NCBI GenBank assembly: GCA_020637165.1
Contig: JACJWN010000006.1
Location: 62,001-126,000, forward strand
Origin: Mycolicibacterium sp.
GTDB lineage: Bacteria; Actinomycetota; Actinomycetes; Mycobacteriales; Mycobacteriaceae
DNA: 64,000 nt
Direction of reading: 5' to 3'
Position numbers and translations under genes: made by a program. Shown in pieces: positions 33,201 through 41,677 of this stretch. Below the pieces are notes generated by a model. The model was given only the letters and a program-made list of their open reading frames with translations, was not told where the DNA came from and did no database searches. The stretch's first letter is position 1. Every line of letters begins with the position of its first letter.

Positions 33201-33669
33201 CGGTGACGTAGAAGCGGTAGGGCTGCCCGGTGCTCTCGCGCTGCTGGAACACCTGGGCCAGGGTGACGGTCTCGTTGTAGCCGTGGTTGACGAACACCCC
33301 GAGAATCACCGAGAAGGTGCGCCGGTTCTCCCGCAGGCCCTTGGCCCGCGAACGCCCGGTGGTCTCGATCCGTTCGGATTTGTAGTGGCCTTCGACGTAG
33401 GAGCGCAGCGTGCGCTCTCGGGCGTCGGCCCCGGCGGCCTTGTTGTAAGCGGCTTTGTGGGCCGGCATCAACAAGGTGGTCAACGCATCGACGATGGTCG
33501 ACTTGCCTGAGCCGATGTCGCCGGTCAGCAGCGCGGTGTCGGTGCCGGGGGTGAACCGCCACACCAGTTCGTCGAAGGTGCCCCAGTTGCGCACCTCGGC
33601 GTACTGCAGCCGGTAGCCGGCCCGCGGCGAGGTGCCGAGTTCAACGGCCGAGAACAGCCCGTCACTCAT
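30271..33669 (-). CDS. jetC: Wadjet SMC-like ATPase JetC
   Basis: An 1132-aa MukB/SMC-type ATPase. Walker A is GDIGSGKST (residues 50-58), the ABC signature is KSGGQKEKLAY near residue 1020, and Walker B is FAVIDEAFGRGSD near 1056. Between them lie long coiled coils (e.g. residues 250-330 and 690-760, rich in ERE/RAR repeats) and a hinge-like region near 490-540. With JetA and JetB it should form a loop-extruding complex that senses small circular DNA. The start overlaps jetB by 8 bp and the end overlaps jetD (GTGA). The mycobacterial counterpart is EptC, described as limiting plasmid maintenance in M. smegmatis. Confidence 0.93.
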   Translation of the reverse strand: MSDGLFSAVELGTSPRAGYRLQYAEVRNWGTFDELVWRFTPGTDTALLTGDIGSGKSTIVDALTTLLMPAHKAAYNKAAGADARERTLRSYVEGHYKSERIETTGRSRAKGLRENRRTFSVILGVFVNHGYNETVTLAQVFQQRESTGQPYRFYVTATKALSIATEFADFGTDLRDLRKRLRAGGAEIFDEFPKYATSLRRLLGVRSEQALELFHQTVSMKSVGNLNDFVRDHMLEPSDCTQRVRDIITHFEDLTKAHDAVKRAREQLEALDPVVAAAEKYDSALAQRGELERERGAVRLFVAERRSALLTEEIAALRAAGAALHAEQDAAKADQRHLADERESLIEERARAGGDRIGELERLAREAREQAGKRRQSRTLFDAAVAAAGLKSVAGQSDFTALSAVVAAERPRLAEQRRALDGRYHEAIGRDGELRRTTEAIAAELASLEQRTSNLPAEQVEIRAELCAALGLTPEDLPYAGELLDVHDEHSQWRGAAERVLRGFALSLLVPQQHYDSVTGWVNGRRLTVAGRGGRQVGARLVYERVARQRVRLQPAEPGALLLADCIDVKDGPFRDYLTDELTKRADYRCAASLEEFRGQRRAVTREGQVRSGDRHEKDDRHRVDDPRRWVLGWANERKMAALRAELAELEDRRAAVAADLADLGAQRDVLQAKAESLARLESFPSWDDLDVDEALARAAGYDAERERLTAGSSRLEEITYALERNAERAAAVTAEIERLTGRLATTEEATQRAERDKSADDQFVAARSAAELAAARAAYPALDARLGTKRPTQAAQYDQVEKSLAEELHGRIERLSHKLTGLGQSMVVQMGAFLTRWPETRADMDASIDSRREFRAFRDRVATDDLPRFEAEFKEQLNKNAIQELAGFNNWLLRQAAAIDERVNRINEALGAVPYNPGRYIRLEKEPTSNTDVAQFRSDLRNLTNDSLALDGDQYSEQRFLDVKRIIERFRGRDGYAESDKNWTRRVTDVRNWFMFSASERDVETDAEWEHYSDSDGKSGGQKEKLAYTILAASLAYQFGLEWGVAQSRDFRFAVIDEAFGRGSDVSTRYALELFATLGLQLLIVTPLQKVHVIEPYVKAIGIVDNPTGQFSRLQTMTIEEYRRQRDGRRP

Positions 33670-34252
33670 CGCCGCCTCCCGTGACGCCCTCTGCTCCGGC
33701 GTACTCGCGCAGTTTGGCCGCGAAGTTCGACAGCGTCTGGGCGTCGACGTAGGCCTTGAGGATCCGCCGCACCTCCCAGTGGTCGTTCTGGCCGCGCAGC
33801 GCCCTCAGGAAGCCCAGCTCGGCGGCCTTCCTGATCGTCGTCTCGGCCTGGTCGACCACGCGGGCGTCATTGCTGGATTCGGCCTGGAACAGCCGCAGCA
33901 TCTCGACGATCTGGTCGGTGGTGAGCACCAGCCGGCCTTCGGCGCCGGTGGTCTCGAACTCCATGAGCCGCTTACGCAGCAGCACCAGCAGCAGGCTGAC
34001 GTTGTAGGTCAGGGCGCGGCGGCGCACCAGCCGTGGCAGCGCCTCCTCGCCCTCCTCGACCGGCCGGGACCGTAGGTAGGCGTAGCCCTCCACGTCGTCG
34101 TGCACCACGTCCACGCCGATCGTGGCGAAGTGGTCGCGCACCCCTGCGCCCAGGCGTTCCAGCGTCAGCCAGGTGTCCTCGTCGGTCTCGCGATAGACCA
34201 CTCCCTGCATCAGCCGGATGATCGCCGCGGCCACTGCGTGGTCGTTGCTCAT
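33662..34252 (-). CDS. jetB: Wadjet protein JetB (DUF4194, KITE-like)
   Basis: A 196-aa homologue of MksE/EptB. DUF4194 pattern: AIIRLMQGVVYRETDED, YAYLRSRPVEEGEE and SLLLVLLRKRLMEFETTG, a tandem winged-helix KITE fold, then RRILKAYVDAQTLSNFAAKL at the C-terminus. In Wadjet it bridges the kleisin and the SMC heads. The stop lies inside the jetC start (8-bp overlap). It follows jetA by 25 bp. Confidence 0.9.
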   Translation of the reverse strand: MSNDHAVAAAIIRLMQGVVYRETDEDTWLTLERLGAGVRDHFATIGVDVVHDDVEGYAYLRSRPVEEGEEALPRLVRRRALTYNVSLLLVLLRKRLMEFETTGAEGRLVLTTDQIVEMLRLFQAESSNDARVVDQAETTIRKAAELGFLRALRGQNDHWEVRRILKAYVDAQTLSNFAAKLREYAGAEGVTGGGDE

Positions 34253-34277
34253 CGGCTCTTCCTCGCCCGCCCGTTCC

Positions 34278-35714
34278 TCACTGCCGCCGTACCGTCACCT
34301 TCGGCAGCCTGGCCCGCCGGGTGATGTCCGGGTCGGCGGGGTCGGGGTAGTCCAGCACGGTCTCCTCGGCGGGGTCCATCTCAACGGACACGTCCTCGTC
34401 GGTGAGGGTGAGGTAGCCGACGATCTCCGCAGCGCCCTGTTCGATCGGATTCAGGGCGATGACGTCGGAGAGCAGTGCCGAGGAGTTCGCCGGCAGTGCG
34501 GAGCGGATCACCTCGGCCAGGCGCGCCTGGTCGATGAAGGTCTGGGTGAACAACAGATCGGTGTCGACCTGCTCGGTGGCGGTGGCGATCACGCTCTCCA
34601 CCGCCACCGCCGCGGGGGTCTGATACAGCGGGCGTTCGAAGGGCAGCGCGATCTCGATGCCGGGTAGGTCAACCTCCAGGCCGAACGGCGGCGGGGCCTC
34701 GCGTAGGTCCAGGGCCAGACCCTCCACGGTCCGCACCAGTTCCAGCACCCGCCGGTTCTCCATCCACACCTGGTCGTCGAGGAAGCGGCGCAGCTGCTCG
34801 GAGATCTGCCGAACGGTGTGCTGGGCCCGGTCGGCGGCCTCGGACCAGTCGTTGTGGATGCCGCGGATCCGACGGTCCGCATCGACGGTGTCCAATGCCG
34901 AGACCTTGGCCAGCAGCTCGGCCAGTTCGCTCTGGCGGGCCTCGGACAGCAGGAAGTCGTAGAAGGCCTGGAAGCTGCGGCCCTGGTCGGAGCCGGCGAT
35001 CTGGGAGCGGCTGCCCACCAGGTCTGCCAGCAGGTCACCCTTGGAACCCTCCCAGCCGGCGATCTTCTCCCGGGCGGCGCGGTCGAGCAGCCGGAAGTTC
35101 TCCTCCACCTCGCGGAAGTCGGAGAGCAGTTCGCGGGCGGTGGTCGAGAGCTGTTGGTAGCGGTCGCGGACCCCGGTCGGGTCCAGCACCGTCACCACAC
35201 CGGATTCCACGGCAGCGATCTCCGCGTCGATCTCGGCGCGCCGGCGGTGCAGTTCGGCCAGCCGGGCTTCCGGTGCGGCCTCGGTGCCGTGCACGATCTG
35301 ACGCAGCAGCTCCACCACAATGTGCAGGCGGGATTCGGTGCCCACGAACGCGCGGCCCTGCAGGGAGCCGACCCAGGCGTAGGCCTTCTCGAAGGCGGGG
35401 GTGACCTCGTAGTGGACCTCGTCGTCACCGGCCGGGTAGAACCGGCGCAGAAATCCCGTGCCCGCCCAGTCCTCCAGATAGGCGCGAGGTTCCTTGGGGA
35501 AGCGCTCGTCCCCCGACCCGGTGGGATCCTCGCCGTTCAGGGCGTACAACTCATCGTCGAGGGCATCGGCCAGACGGCTGGCCGGGCAGGCGCCGCGGTT
35601 GGCTTCGACGAAGTAGCGGCCGAGGAAGGACAGGATCAGCGTGGCATTGCCGGCGCGCAGCAACCGCCAGCCGGGGTGGCGTTCCCTCAGGGCGTCGACG
35701 GCGGCGTAGTCCAC
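34278..35714 (-). CDS. jetA: Wadjet protein JetA (DUF3375, kleisin-like)
   Basis: A 478-aa homologue of MksF/EptA. DUF3375 features: HPGWRLLRAGNATLILSFL, YLEDWAGTGFLRRFYPAGDD, VTPAFEKAYAWVGSLQGRAF with the internal GTESRLHIVVELLRQIVHGT, and a long helical middle (FREVEENFRLLDRAAREKI). As the kleisin-type subunit it joins the JetC heads. The start is a GTG at 35714, 35 bp after the acyltransferase stop, so the operon's transcript may begin upstream of that gene. No stronger start is near. Confidence 0.88.
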   Translation of the reverse strand: MDYAAVDALRERHPGWRLLRAGNATLILSFLGRYFVEANRGACPASRLADALDDELYALNGEDPTGSGDERFPKEPRAYLEDWAGTGFLRRFYPAGDDEVHYEVTPAFEKAYAWVGSLQGRAFVGTESRLHIVVELLRQIVHGTEAAPEARLAELHRRRAEIDAEIAAVESGVVTVLDPTGVRDRYQQLSTTARELLSDFREVEENFRLLDRAAREKIAGWEGSKGDLLADLVGSRSQIAGSDQGRSFQAFYDFLLSEARQSELAELLAKVSALDTVDADRRIRGIHNDWSEAADRAQHTVRQISEQLRRFLDDQVWMENRRVLELVRTVEGLALDLREAPPPFGLEVDLPGIEIALPFERPLYQTPAAVAVESVIATATEQVDTDLLFTQTFIDQARLAEVIRSALPANSSALLSDVIALNPIEQGAAEIVGYLTLTDEDVSVEMDPAEETVLDYPDPADPDITRRARLPKVTVRRQ

Positions 35715-35749
35715 GATCGAAGCCTAGAGAGTCGGACCGACAGGGCCGG

Positions 35750-36577
35750 CTACCGGCGCTCCGGTCCCAGGAGCCGCCTGACCACCGACCGGTGGGGATC
35801 GTTCTCCCGTTGGGTTAGCAGAAACTCCATTCCCTGCTCGACGGCCTGCTTGACCTGCTCGCGCACCGCGCGGACGACCGCGTCGTCATCCTGCTGTCCC
35901 TGCACCGTCTCGGTGGAGATCGGTTCGCCGAACCAGTAGTACTGCCGTTCCGGCCGCGGAATGGGGGTCAGCCCGATGCCACGGGTGATCGGCATGGCAT
36001 CTTTGCTGCCCAGCAGCTTCTCGGCGAACAGCCGGACGGGGGCGAGCAGTGGGCTGTCCCCGTCCAGGACGATGTCGACGGCTTCCTCGGCGCCCACCGC
36101 GGCGAACGGCACGATCGGGTAGCCGTGCTCGACGGCCAACCGGGCGAAACCCATCCGTTCCTTCCAAATGAGTTGGTATTTCTCGCCTTTGCGTTTGGCC
36201 ACCTCCCGGCCACCGCCGGGGTAGACCAGGATGACCTCGCCGCGGCGCATCAACTCCGCGGTGATCGCCCGGGTTCCCTCCACGACGCCACAGGCGGTGA
36301 GAACGTCACGCCACACTGGAATCTTGAAATGGGCGTGATCCCCCAGGGAGCGGACGGCGATGCCGTGCTCGAACAGTTCGGCGCACATGAGCGGCGAGTC
36401 GAGCATGCCCATCACGGTGTGGTTGCCGACCAGCAGCGCGCGCCGGCGCGGCACGTTGTCAATGCCGTAGACCTTGGGGTTGATCACCTTGCGAATCGGT
36501 TCGATCAGACGCAGTGCCCGCCCGATCTCGTCGCCCGAAGGCGGTTCCGGCACCGTCACGTCGGGCTTGGTTTCCAC
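35750..36577 (-). CDS. Lysophospholipid acyltransferase family protein (PlsC-like)
   Basis: A 275-aa acyltransferase. GNHTVMGMLDSPLM is a variant of the NHX4D catalytic motif with two extra residues, as in TMEM68-like and mycobacterial acyltransferase homologues; VEGTRAITAELMRRGEVILVYPGGGREV contains the second (EG/PGG) motif (quoted in part). It would transfer an acyl chain to a glycerophosphate-type acceptor at the membrane. The ATG at 36577 is divergent from the DUF2804 gene (103 bp). Its position directly before jetA with 35 bp is probably a matter of transcription, not of Wadjet function. Confidence 0.8.
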   Translation of the reverse strand: METKPDVTVPEPPSGDEIGRALRLIEPIRKVINPKVYGIDNVPRRRALLVGNHTVMGMLDSPLMCAELFEHGIAVRSLGDHAHFKIPVWRDVLTACGVVEGTRAITAELMRRGEVILVYPGGGREVAKRKGEKYQLIWKERMGFARLAVEHGYPIVPFAAVGAEEAVDIVLDGDSPLLAPVRLFAEKLLGSKDAMPITRGIGLTPIPRPERQYYWFGEPISTETVQGQQDDDAVVRAVREQVKQAVEQGMEFLLTQRENDPHRSVVRRLLGPERR

Positions 36578-36680
36578 CCTGACGACAGTACGGACCGGTT
36601 AGGGCCGCTGATCACCCCGCCCCAGCCCGATTTCGGCATGTCGGTGCCACGGGGCTCAACCGGTTGGGCATGCTGACGGG

Positions 36681-37454
36681 ATGACTCTTCCCTGGCGCGG
36701 TTCGGCGAATCCCCCGCTCGACGTCGATCACCTGCCGCTGTTCCGCGGGCTGCGGCCGCTCAAGAAGTGGCGCTATCTGGGCGTGTACGGACCGGATGTG
36801 CAGATGTGCGTGGGTATCGCTCGGATCGGCCCCGCCTATCAGGCGTTCTGGGCCGTCCACAACCGCAGGACCGACGGGTTCCGGGACCGGGCCGCGCTGT
36901 GGCCGATCGTCCGCTTCGACGAAGCCTCAGCCCGATTCGACCATGTCGACGTCTTTTACGACCGGGCCGGTGATCCGGTCGAGGTGGTCTCCCGGCACGG
37001 GAAGTACCCGATCTGGACCCGAAAGACCCCCGTGCGTGTCACCGGCACCATCGACGGCGTCGCCATCGACTCCCCCGGGCTGCTCGATGAATCCGCCGGG
37101 CATCACGCACGGGTGACCAAATGGTCATGGAGCGCAGGCTGCGGCACGTCGGACACCGGCGCGGCCATCACCTGGAACATCACTGACGGGGTGCACGACT
37201 CCCCGACCAATTCCGAACGGACCCTCTGGGTGGACGGCGTCCCCCGCGAAGTCGGCCCGGTCGAGTTCGCCGCGGACCTGTCCCGGGTCGGCTCGCTGGA
37301 GTTCCACGCCGAGCGGGAACGCGCCCGCCACGACCGGATGATCCTCATCGACAGCAACTACCGCCAACCGTTCGGCACTTTCACCGGCTCGATCGACGGC
37401 GTCACGCTGCGCGACGGCTACGGGGTGATGGAACGCCACGACGTCCGGTGGTGA
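36681..37454 (+). CDS. DUF2804 family protein
   Basis: A 257-aa protein with the DUF2804 pattern: RPLKKWRYLGVYGPDVQMCV, WAVHNRRTDGF, and the closing RDGYGVMERHDVRW. This family, common in mycobacteria, is related in fold to beta-rich lipocalin-like proteins and is uncharacterised; a lipid-binding or hydroxylase-like role has been suggested only by fold. No signal peptide. The stop region overlaps the 3' end of a minus-strand membrane gene by 53 bp. Confidence 0.8.
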   Translation: MTLPWRGSANPPLDVDHLPLFRGLRPLKKWRYLGVYGPDVQMCVGIARIGPAYQAFWAVHNRRTDGFRDRAALWPIVRFDEASARFDHVDVFYDRAGDPVEVVSRHGKYPIWTRKTPVRVTGTIDGVAIDSPGLLDESAGHHARVTKWSWSAGCGTSDTGAAITWNITDGVHDSPTNSERTLWVDGVPREVGPVEFAADLSRVGSLEFHAERERARHDRMILIDSNYRQPFGTFTGSIDGVTLRDGYGVMERHDVRW

Positions 37455-37863
37455 TGGCCGTGCGATCGCGACGGCGGCCAGTCCAGGCGCCATGGTTTTT
37501 GCCCAGCTTCGAGCGACAACGCCCCGGGAACGGGCGGGAGTCCCTCGCCGGGGCGGGTCCGAGTCGAACAACTGCAGCCCCGACCGCTACTGCACGGACA
37601 ACGACGCCGCCAGCCGCGGCTCCGGCATTGGCCCGCAGAGACCCGAATACCGCTTGAAGGACCGACGTCGCCACGACGCGGGGCCCCCGCCGCCGTGCCG
37701 CCAGGGCCGTTCCCGCCGCGAGTCCGCACGCGACGCCCACCAGGAAGGGGACGCGGCCCCGGGACGCCTTGCCTCGCACCGACGCCCAGAACCCGCCCGC
37801 CGCCGACGCCGCGGCGACCACCAACAGCACCGCGAGCGCCAACGTCGCTTCCAACCAGCCCAT
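37402..37863 (-). CDS. Small membrane-associated protein (tentative)
   Basis: A 153-aa frame whose ATG at 37863 is preceded by GGAGGTG, a strong ribosome-binding site. It has one clear transmembrane segment (WLEATLALAVLLVVAAASAA), a second hydrophobic stretch, and a basic Arg-rich C-terminus that overlaps the DUF2804 gene on the other strand by 53 bp. The C-terminal part therefore may be spurious and the gene real only to about residue 110. No homologue is recognised. Confidence 0.4.
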   Translation of the reverse strand: MGWLEATLALAVLLVVAAASAAGGFWASVRGKASRGRVPFLVGVACGLAAGTALAARRRGPRVVATSVLQAVFGSLRANAGAAAGGVVVRAVAVGAAVVRLGPAPARDSRPFPGRCRSKLGKNHGAWTGRRRDRTAITTGRRGVPSPRSRRAA

Positions 37864-38048
37864 GCCACACCTCCGGGCCGTCAACCGCCTCGACCGCTCC
37901 GGCGATCCCAACACCGGCCCGGCAGGTACGGGAAGACCTTCCTGGTGTTCGTGACCAAAGCGACCACCGGGTGTTAACCGGCTGTGTCCGACGGCAGCAG
38001 ATCACCCAAACGCCGCATCCAGCGGGGTTCCGTGGTCCACTGCTGCTG

Positions 38049-38477
38049 GTGAAGCTTCTACTGCCGACCCAACGCCTGCTGCTGGCAGCGGCGCTAGGCA
38101 TGTCCCTGTTGGGCATGCCGGGGATCGCCGCCCCGGGCCACGCCGACCCGTCGCCGGATCCGACGCCCCCAGTGGATACCGATGCTCCGCCGCCGCTGCC
38201 ACAGTGGCCGCCCTGCGGACTGGGCGGGGCCTGTTCACCGCCGTGCTACCCGCCCTGGGTGCCCCCGCCCGCACCCGGCGAAGAGCCGCCGACCTTCCCC
38301 GAACCGTGGCCGCCGTTCGGTCTCGGCGGCACCCGGTTCGCACCCTGTCCGGCACCGGACCCGCTGCCCCCGGGACCCCCCTATCCCCCGCCGCCACCGG
38401 CTCCCCAGCCCTGGCCGCCGTGCGGGGTGGGCGGGGAATGCTGGCCGGGCGGGCAACTGCCTCCGGGCTGGTACTGA
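38049..38477 (+). CDS. Exported proline-rich protein
   Basis: A 142-aa protein from a GTG at 38049, with a signal peptide (QRLLLAAALGMSLLGMPGIA, ending APGHADP). The mature region is about one-third Pro, with a thrice-repeated unit around WPPCGLGGACSPP, WPPFGLGGTRFAPC and WPPCGVGGECWPGG. Paired Cys residues suggest disulphides. It may bind in the mycomembrane or be cell-wall associated. No strong ribosome-binding site precedes the GTG; the frame is open further upstream without homology. Confidence 0.6.
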   Translation: MKLLLPTQRLLLAAALGMSLLGMPGIAAPGHADPSPDPTPPVDTDAPPPLPQWPPCGLGGACSPPCYPPWVPPPAPGEEPPTFPEPWPPFGLGGTRFAPCPAPDPLPPGPPYPPPPPAPQPWPPCGVGGECWPGGQLPPGWY

Positions 38478-38520
38478 CAACGACTCGCCCCGCCGCCCCG
38501 TCGGCGTGGGACCATGAAAC

Positions 38521-38886
38521 ATGCGCAGAGCCAGATTCATCGCCGGCGTCGCAGTCTTTTTCGCGCTGGCGGCCGCCCCGATCGCAGGGGCCGACCCCGA
38601 CCCCGGTGTGCCCACCGGTCCCGACGACCCCCGCTGCGCGACGATGCCCGAGGCGATCCAGTGCCAGGGTGGTCCCTACGCGCCGCCGACGGGCCCCGCG
38701 CTGCCGCCCGTTCCGACCGGCCCACTGGACCCGCAGTGCATGCAGATGCCCGCCAGTGCCGCGTGCGTGGGCAGCCCTTACCTCCCTCAGTCGGTGCCCC
38801 CGCCGCCGCCCCCGATGGAGCCACCGATGGCACCCCCGATCGGCGGCGGCATGCCCGGAATGCCCGGAATGCCCGGGCATATCTGA
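38521..38886 (+). CDS. Exported proline-rich protein
   Basis: A 121-aa protein with a signal peptide (RRARFIAGVAVFFALAAAPI, then AGADP). The mature part has two parallel halves, PDDPRCATMPEAIQCQGGPY and PLDPQCMQMPASAACVGSPY, each with two Cys, and a Pro/Met/Gly-rich tail of MPG repeats. It follows the other Pro-rich gene by 43 bp and looks like a related partner. Function unknown. Confidence 0.75.
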   Translation: MRRARFIAGVAVFFALAAAPIAGADPDPGVPTGPDDPRCATMPEAIQCQGGPYAPPTGPALPPVPTGPLDPQCMQMPASAACVGSPYLPQSVPPPPPPMEPPMAPPIGGGMPGMPGMPGHI

Positions 38887-38949
38887 CGTCGACGACGACA
38901 CTTGGGAGCGCGGAAGCCATCGCCGAGCACGGTGCGCGAAACTGATGAC

Positions 38950-40821
38950 GTGACGGCAGCACTGATCGAAGACTTCACCGACTGGCTCGATGAGCGGGAT
39001 GTACCGGACGCGGACGCCTTCGCCAGCCATGCCGAGCTGTTCCTCGACTGGCGCGGGTCGGCACCGCTGCCCACCATCAATGACGACGACCTGCGCGAGT
39101 TCCTGCTCGGGTGGTGCCCGCGCAAACTGAGCATCCCCGCCGAGGATTCACGGGAAGTCTGTGAGGCCGTCGGGGAGTTCGTGTTCTTCCTGGGCAGCAC
39201 CGGACGCATGAAGGGCGGCCCCGACCGGGCCCGAAGCATGCAGCAGACGGCGGTCGGCCTGATCGGCCCGATGATGCTTCGGATGGCCGACCCGGCAAAC
39301 TTCGGCATGGCCAAGTCGCTGTTCGCCGGGATCTCCGGCACGGAGACCATGAGCCAGGAGGAACTGACGGCCGCGCTCCAGCAGCGCATGGACGAACACA
39401 ACGCGCTGCCGCTGGATCAGCGCCGGGCCGCCACCGACCGGTTCTTCGAGCCGACGCCGATGATCGAGACCATCGAACTGCCCTTTCTCTACGTCGCGCC
39501 CCCGCCGGCCGATGTGGAAGCCGCGGCCGCCCGCGCGGAGCTGCCGTCGAAGGTGCAGGCATTGCGCGACTATCTCGGCGATACCGGCAAGGTGTTGACC
39601 GCGACCGGCAATCTCAAGCTGGCCGACGGGCGGGCTCTGGTCGAACTGCTCGACACCGGCGACGAGATCGACCCGAAGATCGGCGAGAAGACGTTCAAAA
39701 CCCAGTCGACGGCGGAGTTGCGCCGATTGGCCTACCTGGTCGAACTCGCCCTCGAATCGGGGGCGGTGCGCCGCGTCAACAAACGCCTGGTCCCGGTCAA
39801 GCGATGGGCGAAGAAGTCCCCCGTCCAGCAGGCCACCGAGTTGTTCCAGACGGTCGTCGAACTCGGTGTGCTCTCGGAGATGGGCGCCGGGCTGAGTTTC
39901 TACGACGATCTGCACAACTTGCTCGACGAAGGGGTGGTGCACTGGCTGGCCGCACTGCTCGCACCGGGGGCTCGGGTGGACTTCGACGATATCGTCGAAC
40001 TCAACCGGAGCGTGGTCGAGTACCAGTTCAGCGCCGCCGCTGTCGAGTACTACCTGTCCGGTGACTCACCGGCCCGAGACGTCGGGCGGACCATGGAAAT
40101 CCTCGAGATGACCGGGGCAGTGGAGTGGTCCGGGCATCGGGAGTCGGTCAGCGAGTGGGGTCGGCGGTACTCGACCGGCGGCACCCTGGCCCTGACAGCC
40201 CTGGGCCGCCATGCACTTCCCGGCCTACTGGCCGATGCCGGCCTGTCGCTGCGCAGTGCGGCCGACCTCGCCGACGCCGATCTGGACGCCCTGATCGCTG
40301 CGATGGGTCAGGTTCCGCCGGAACAGCATTCGGACATGCTGGCCGCGTGGCAGCCGGCGATGCCGGAGTCCGAGCGGGCCGGCGCGGTCGCCGCCATGAT
40401 CAGCGGCGCTGACTATGCGCGCACCCGGCTGATCGGGATGCGACTTCTGGGTTTGTTCGACGCCGAAGTGGCCGAACCGCATATGCGCCAGCTTCTGGAT
40501 ACCGACGCCGCGGGGCACGCGGCGATCTGGCTGCTGGAGAACGGCTTGGCGGATCCCGACACGGTCGGGGGATTCGTCACCCCGGCGGTGATGGTCGACA
40601 TCCTCTCCGAATTGATCGACGAGCCGGACATTCTGTGCGAGCAGTTCCTGGTCGCACACGACCCCGAAGCCATGCTGGAGTTCTTCTGGCGCCATCGTGC
40701 TCCCGAGACGGCGGGAGTACTCGAGGCACTGGGGCGGCACCTGCCCGATCGGGCTCTGGCCAAACTGGCCCGCAAGGCGGCCATGCGGCACCGGAGTTGG
40801 ACTGCCAACCAGGGCCGCTGA
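38950..40821 (+). CDS. Uncharacterised 623-aa protein
   Basis: A soluble, mostly helical protein without signal or membrane segments. The N-terminal 90 residues (EDFTDWLDERDVPDADAFAS, REFLLGWCPRKLSIP) form a compact domain; the middle has a winged-helix-like stretch (PVQQATELFQTVVELGVLSE); the C-terminus is HEAT-like (GADYARTRLIGMRLLGLFDA, AAGHAAIWLLENGLAD). I recognise no family. A GTG at 38950 is chosen; GTG and TTG codons further upstream (38932, 38902) are alternatives, none with a good ribosome-binding site. It is followed 16 bp later by the convergent VapC stop. Confidence 0.7.
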   Translation: MTAALIEDFTDWLDERDVPDADAFASHAELFLDWRGSAPLPTINDDDLREFLLGWCPRKLSIPAEDSREVCEAVGEFVFFLGSTGRMKGGPDRARSMQQTAVGLIGPMMLRMADPANFGMAKSLFAGISGTETMSQEELTAALQQRMDEHNALPLDQRRAATDRFFEPTPMIETIELPFLYVAPPPADVEAAAARAELPSKVQALRDYLGDTGKVLTATGNLKLADGRALVELLDTGDEIDPKIGEKTFKTQSTAELRRLAYLVELALESGAVRRVNKRLVPVKRWAKKSPVQQATELFQTVVELGVLSEMGAGLSFYDDLHNLLDEGVVHWLAALLAPGARVDFDDIVELNRSVVEYQFSAAAVEYYLSGDSPARDVGRTMEILEMTGAVEWSGHRESVSEWGRRYSTGGTLALTALGRHALPGLLADAGLSLRSAADLADADLDALIAAMGQVPPEQHSDMLAAWQPAMPESERAGAVAAMISGADYARTRLIGMRLLGLFDAEVAEPHMRQLLDTDAAGHAAIWLLENGLADPDTVGGFVTPAVMVDILSELIDEPDILCEQFLVAHDPEAMLEFFWRHRAPETAGVLEALGRHLPDRALAKLARKAAMRHRSWTANQGR

Positions 40822-40837
40822 CGACCGCGACGCGGTG

Positions 40838-41251
40838 CTAGCGGATGGTCGGGAAGCCGCCGATGTCGACTGCGTCGATGTCGGTGTGACCGAAATCGTT
40901 TCCCTTGAACAGCAGGGGCTCACCGCTGACCTTCGCCAACGCATAGGCGAAGCAGTCGCCGTAGTTCAAAGCGGCGGGATGTCGACCCTTGCCGAACCGG
41001 CGGTAGGCCGCCCGCGCAACCTCGGCGTGGTTCGCATCGGCCCCGACGAGATCAACTCGGGCCCGGTGCAGCCACAGATCGAGCTCGCGCCCACCGGGCT
41101 CACCGAAGCGTGCCTCGATGACGATCGCCACCTCCAAATACGACGCCGTCGACATCAAACGGACCGGATCCGCCTGCACCGCGCCTTCGAAACTCGCAGC
41201 CTCCGGCTCGTTGCTGAGCATCGCCACCAGCGCGGAGGTGTCGATCACCAT
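40838..41251 (-). CDS. vapC: VapC-type PIN-domain toxin
   Basis: A 137-aa PIN ribonuclease toxin: [12 protein letters not shown] (first Asp), TASYLEVAIVIEARFG (Glu), and ALNYGDCFAYALAKVSGEPL with LLFKGNDFGHTDI (last acidic residues), closest to the Rv0582/VapC26-like subgroup. The ATG overlaps the antitoxin stop by one base (TGATG). It cleaves RNA in the cytoplasm when free; held inactive by VapB. Confidence 0.92.
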   Translation of the reverse strand: MVIDTSALVAMLSNEPEAASFEGAVQADPVRLMSTASYLEVAIVIEARFGEPGGRELDLWLHRARVDLVGADANHAEVARAAYRRFGKGRHPAALNYGDCFAYALAKVSGEPLLFKGNDFGHTDIDAVDIGGFPTIR

Positions 41252-41505
41252 CAGGTGGGCAGCCCACGCTCGTCGTAGCCCAGGATGGCGCCGTCCGGCC
41301 GGTTGTCCAGCACTGGCAACCCAGCGCACCGGCGCCGGATCGATGCCAGTTCCTCGGCAAGCGGGACGGCAGTGGACCGCCCTGCCTCGCGGGCCAGTCG
41401 TTCCCTGAGCGCAACCACGATCGCCTGCGTCAAGGTCTCCCCGGTCCGCGCTGCCAATTCCCTGGCCAGGCGATCGGCCTCAGGGTCCTTGATACTCAGA
41501 GCCAT
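41251..41505 (-). CDS. vapB: VapB-type (PSK) ribbon-helix-helix antitoxin
   Basis: An 84-aa antitoxin. The N-terminus [20 protein letters not shown] followed by [15 protein letters not shown] is the RHH type found with this VapC group, and the C-terminus ([20 protein letters not shown]) binds the toxin groove. It overlaps vapC as TGATG. The stop-start arrangement and autoregulation are typical for the pair. Confidence 0.9.
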   Translation of the reverse strand: MALSIKDPEADRLARELAARTGETLTQAIVVALRERLAREAGRSTAVPLAEELASIRRRCAGLPVLDNRPDGAILGYDERGLPT

Positions 41506-41677
41506 GGTCTAGATTATAGACCGATAGGCACTTTCTATACCCGGGCGGCGTTCACTGGGCCAGGTCTGCCGTTCGTTCGGCCAGACGTCCACACAGCGGG
41601 GCCAATCGATCATCACTCCCGATAACCGTCGAAGTTCCCGGGAACAACGGGCTGTGCCCTTGAGATTTCCGGCTGAA

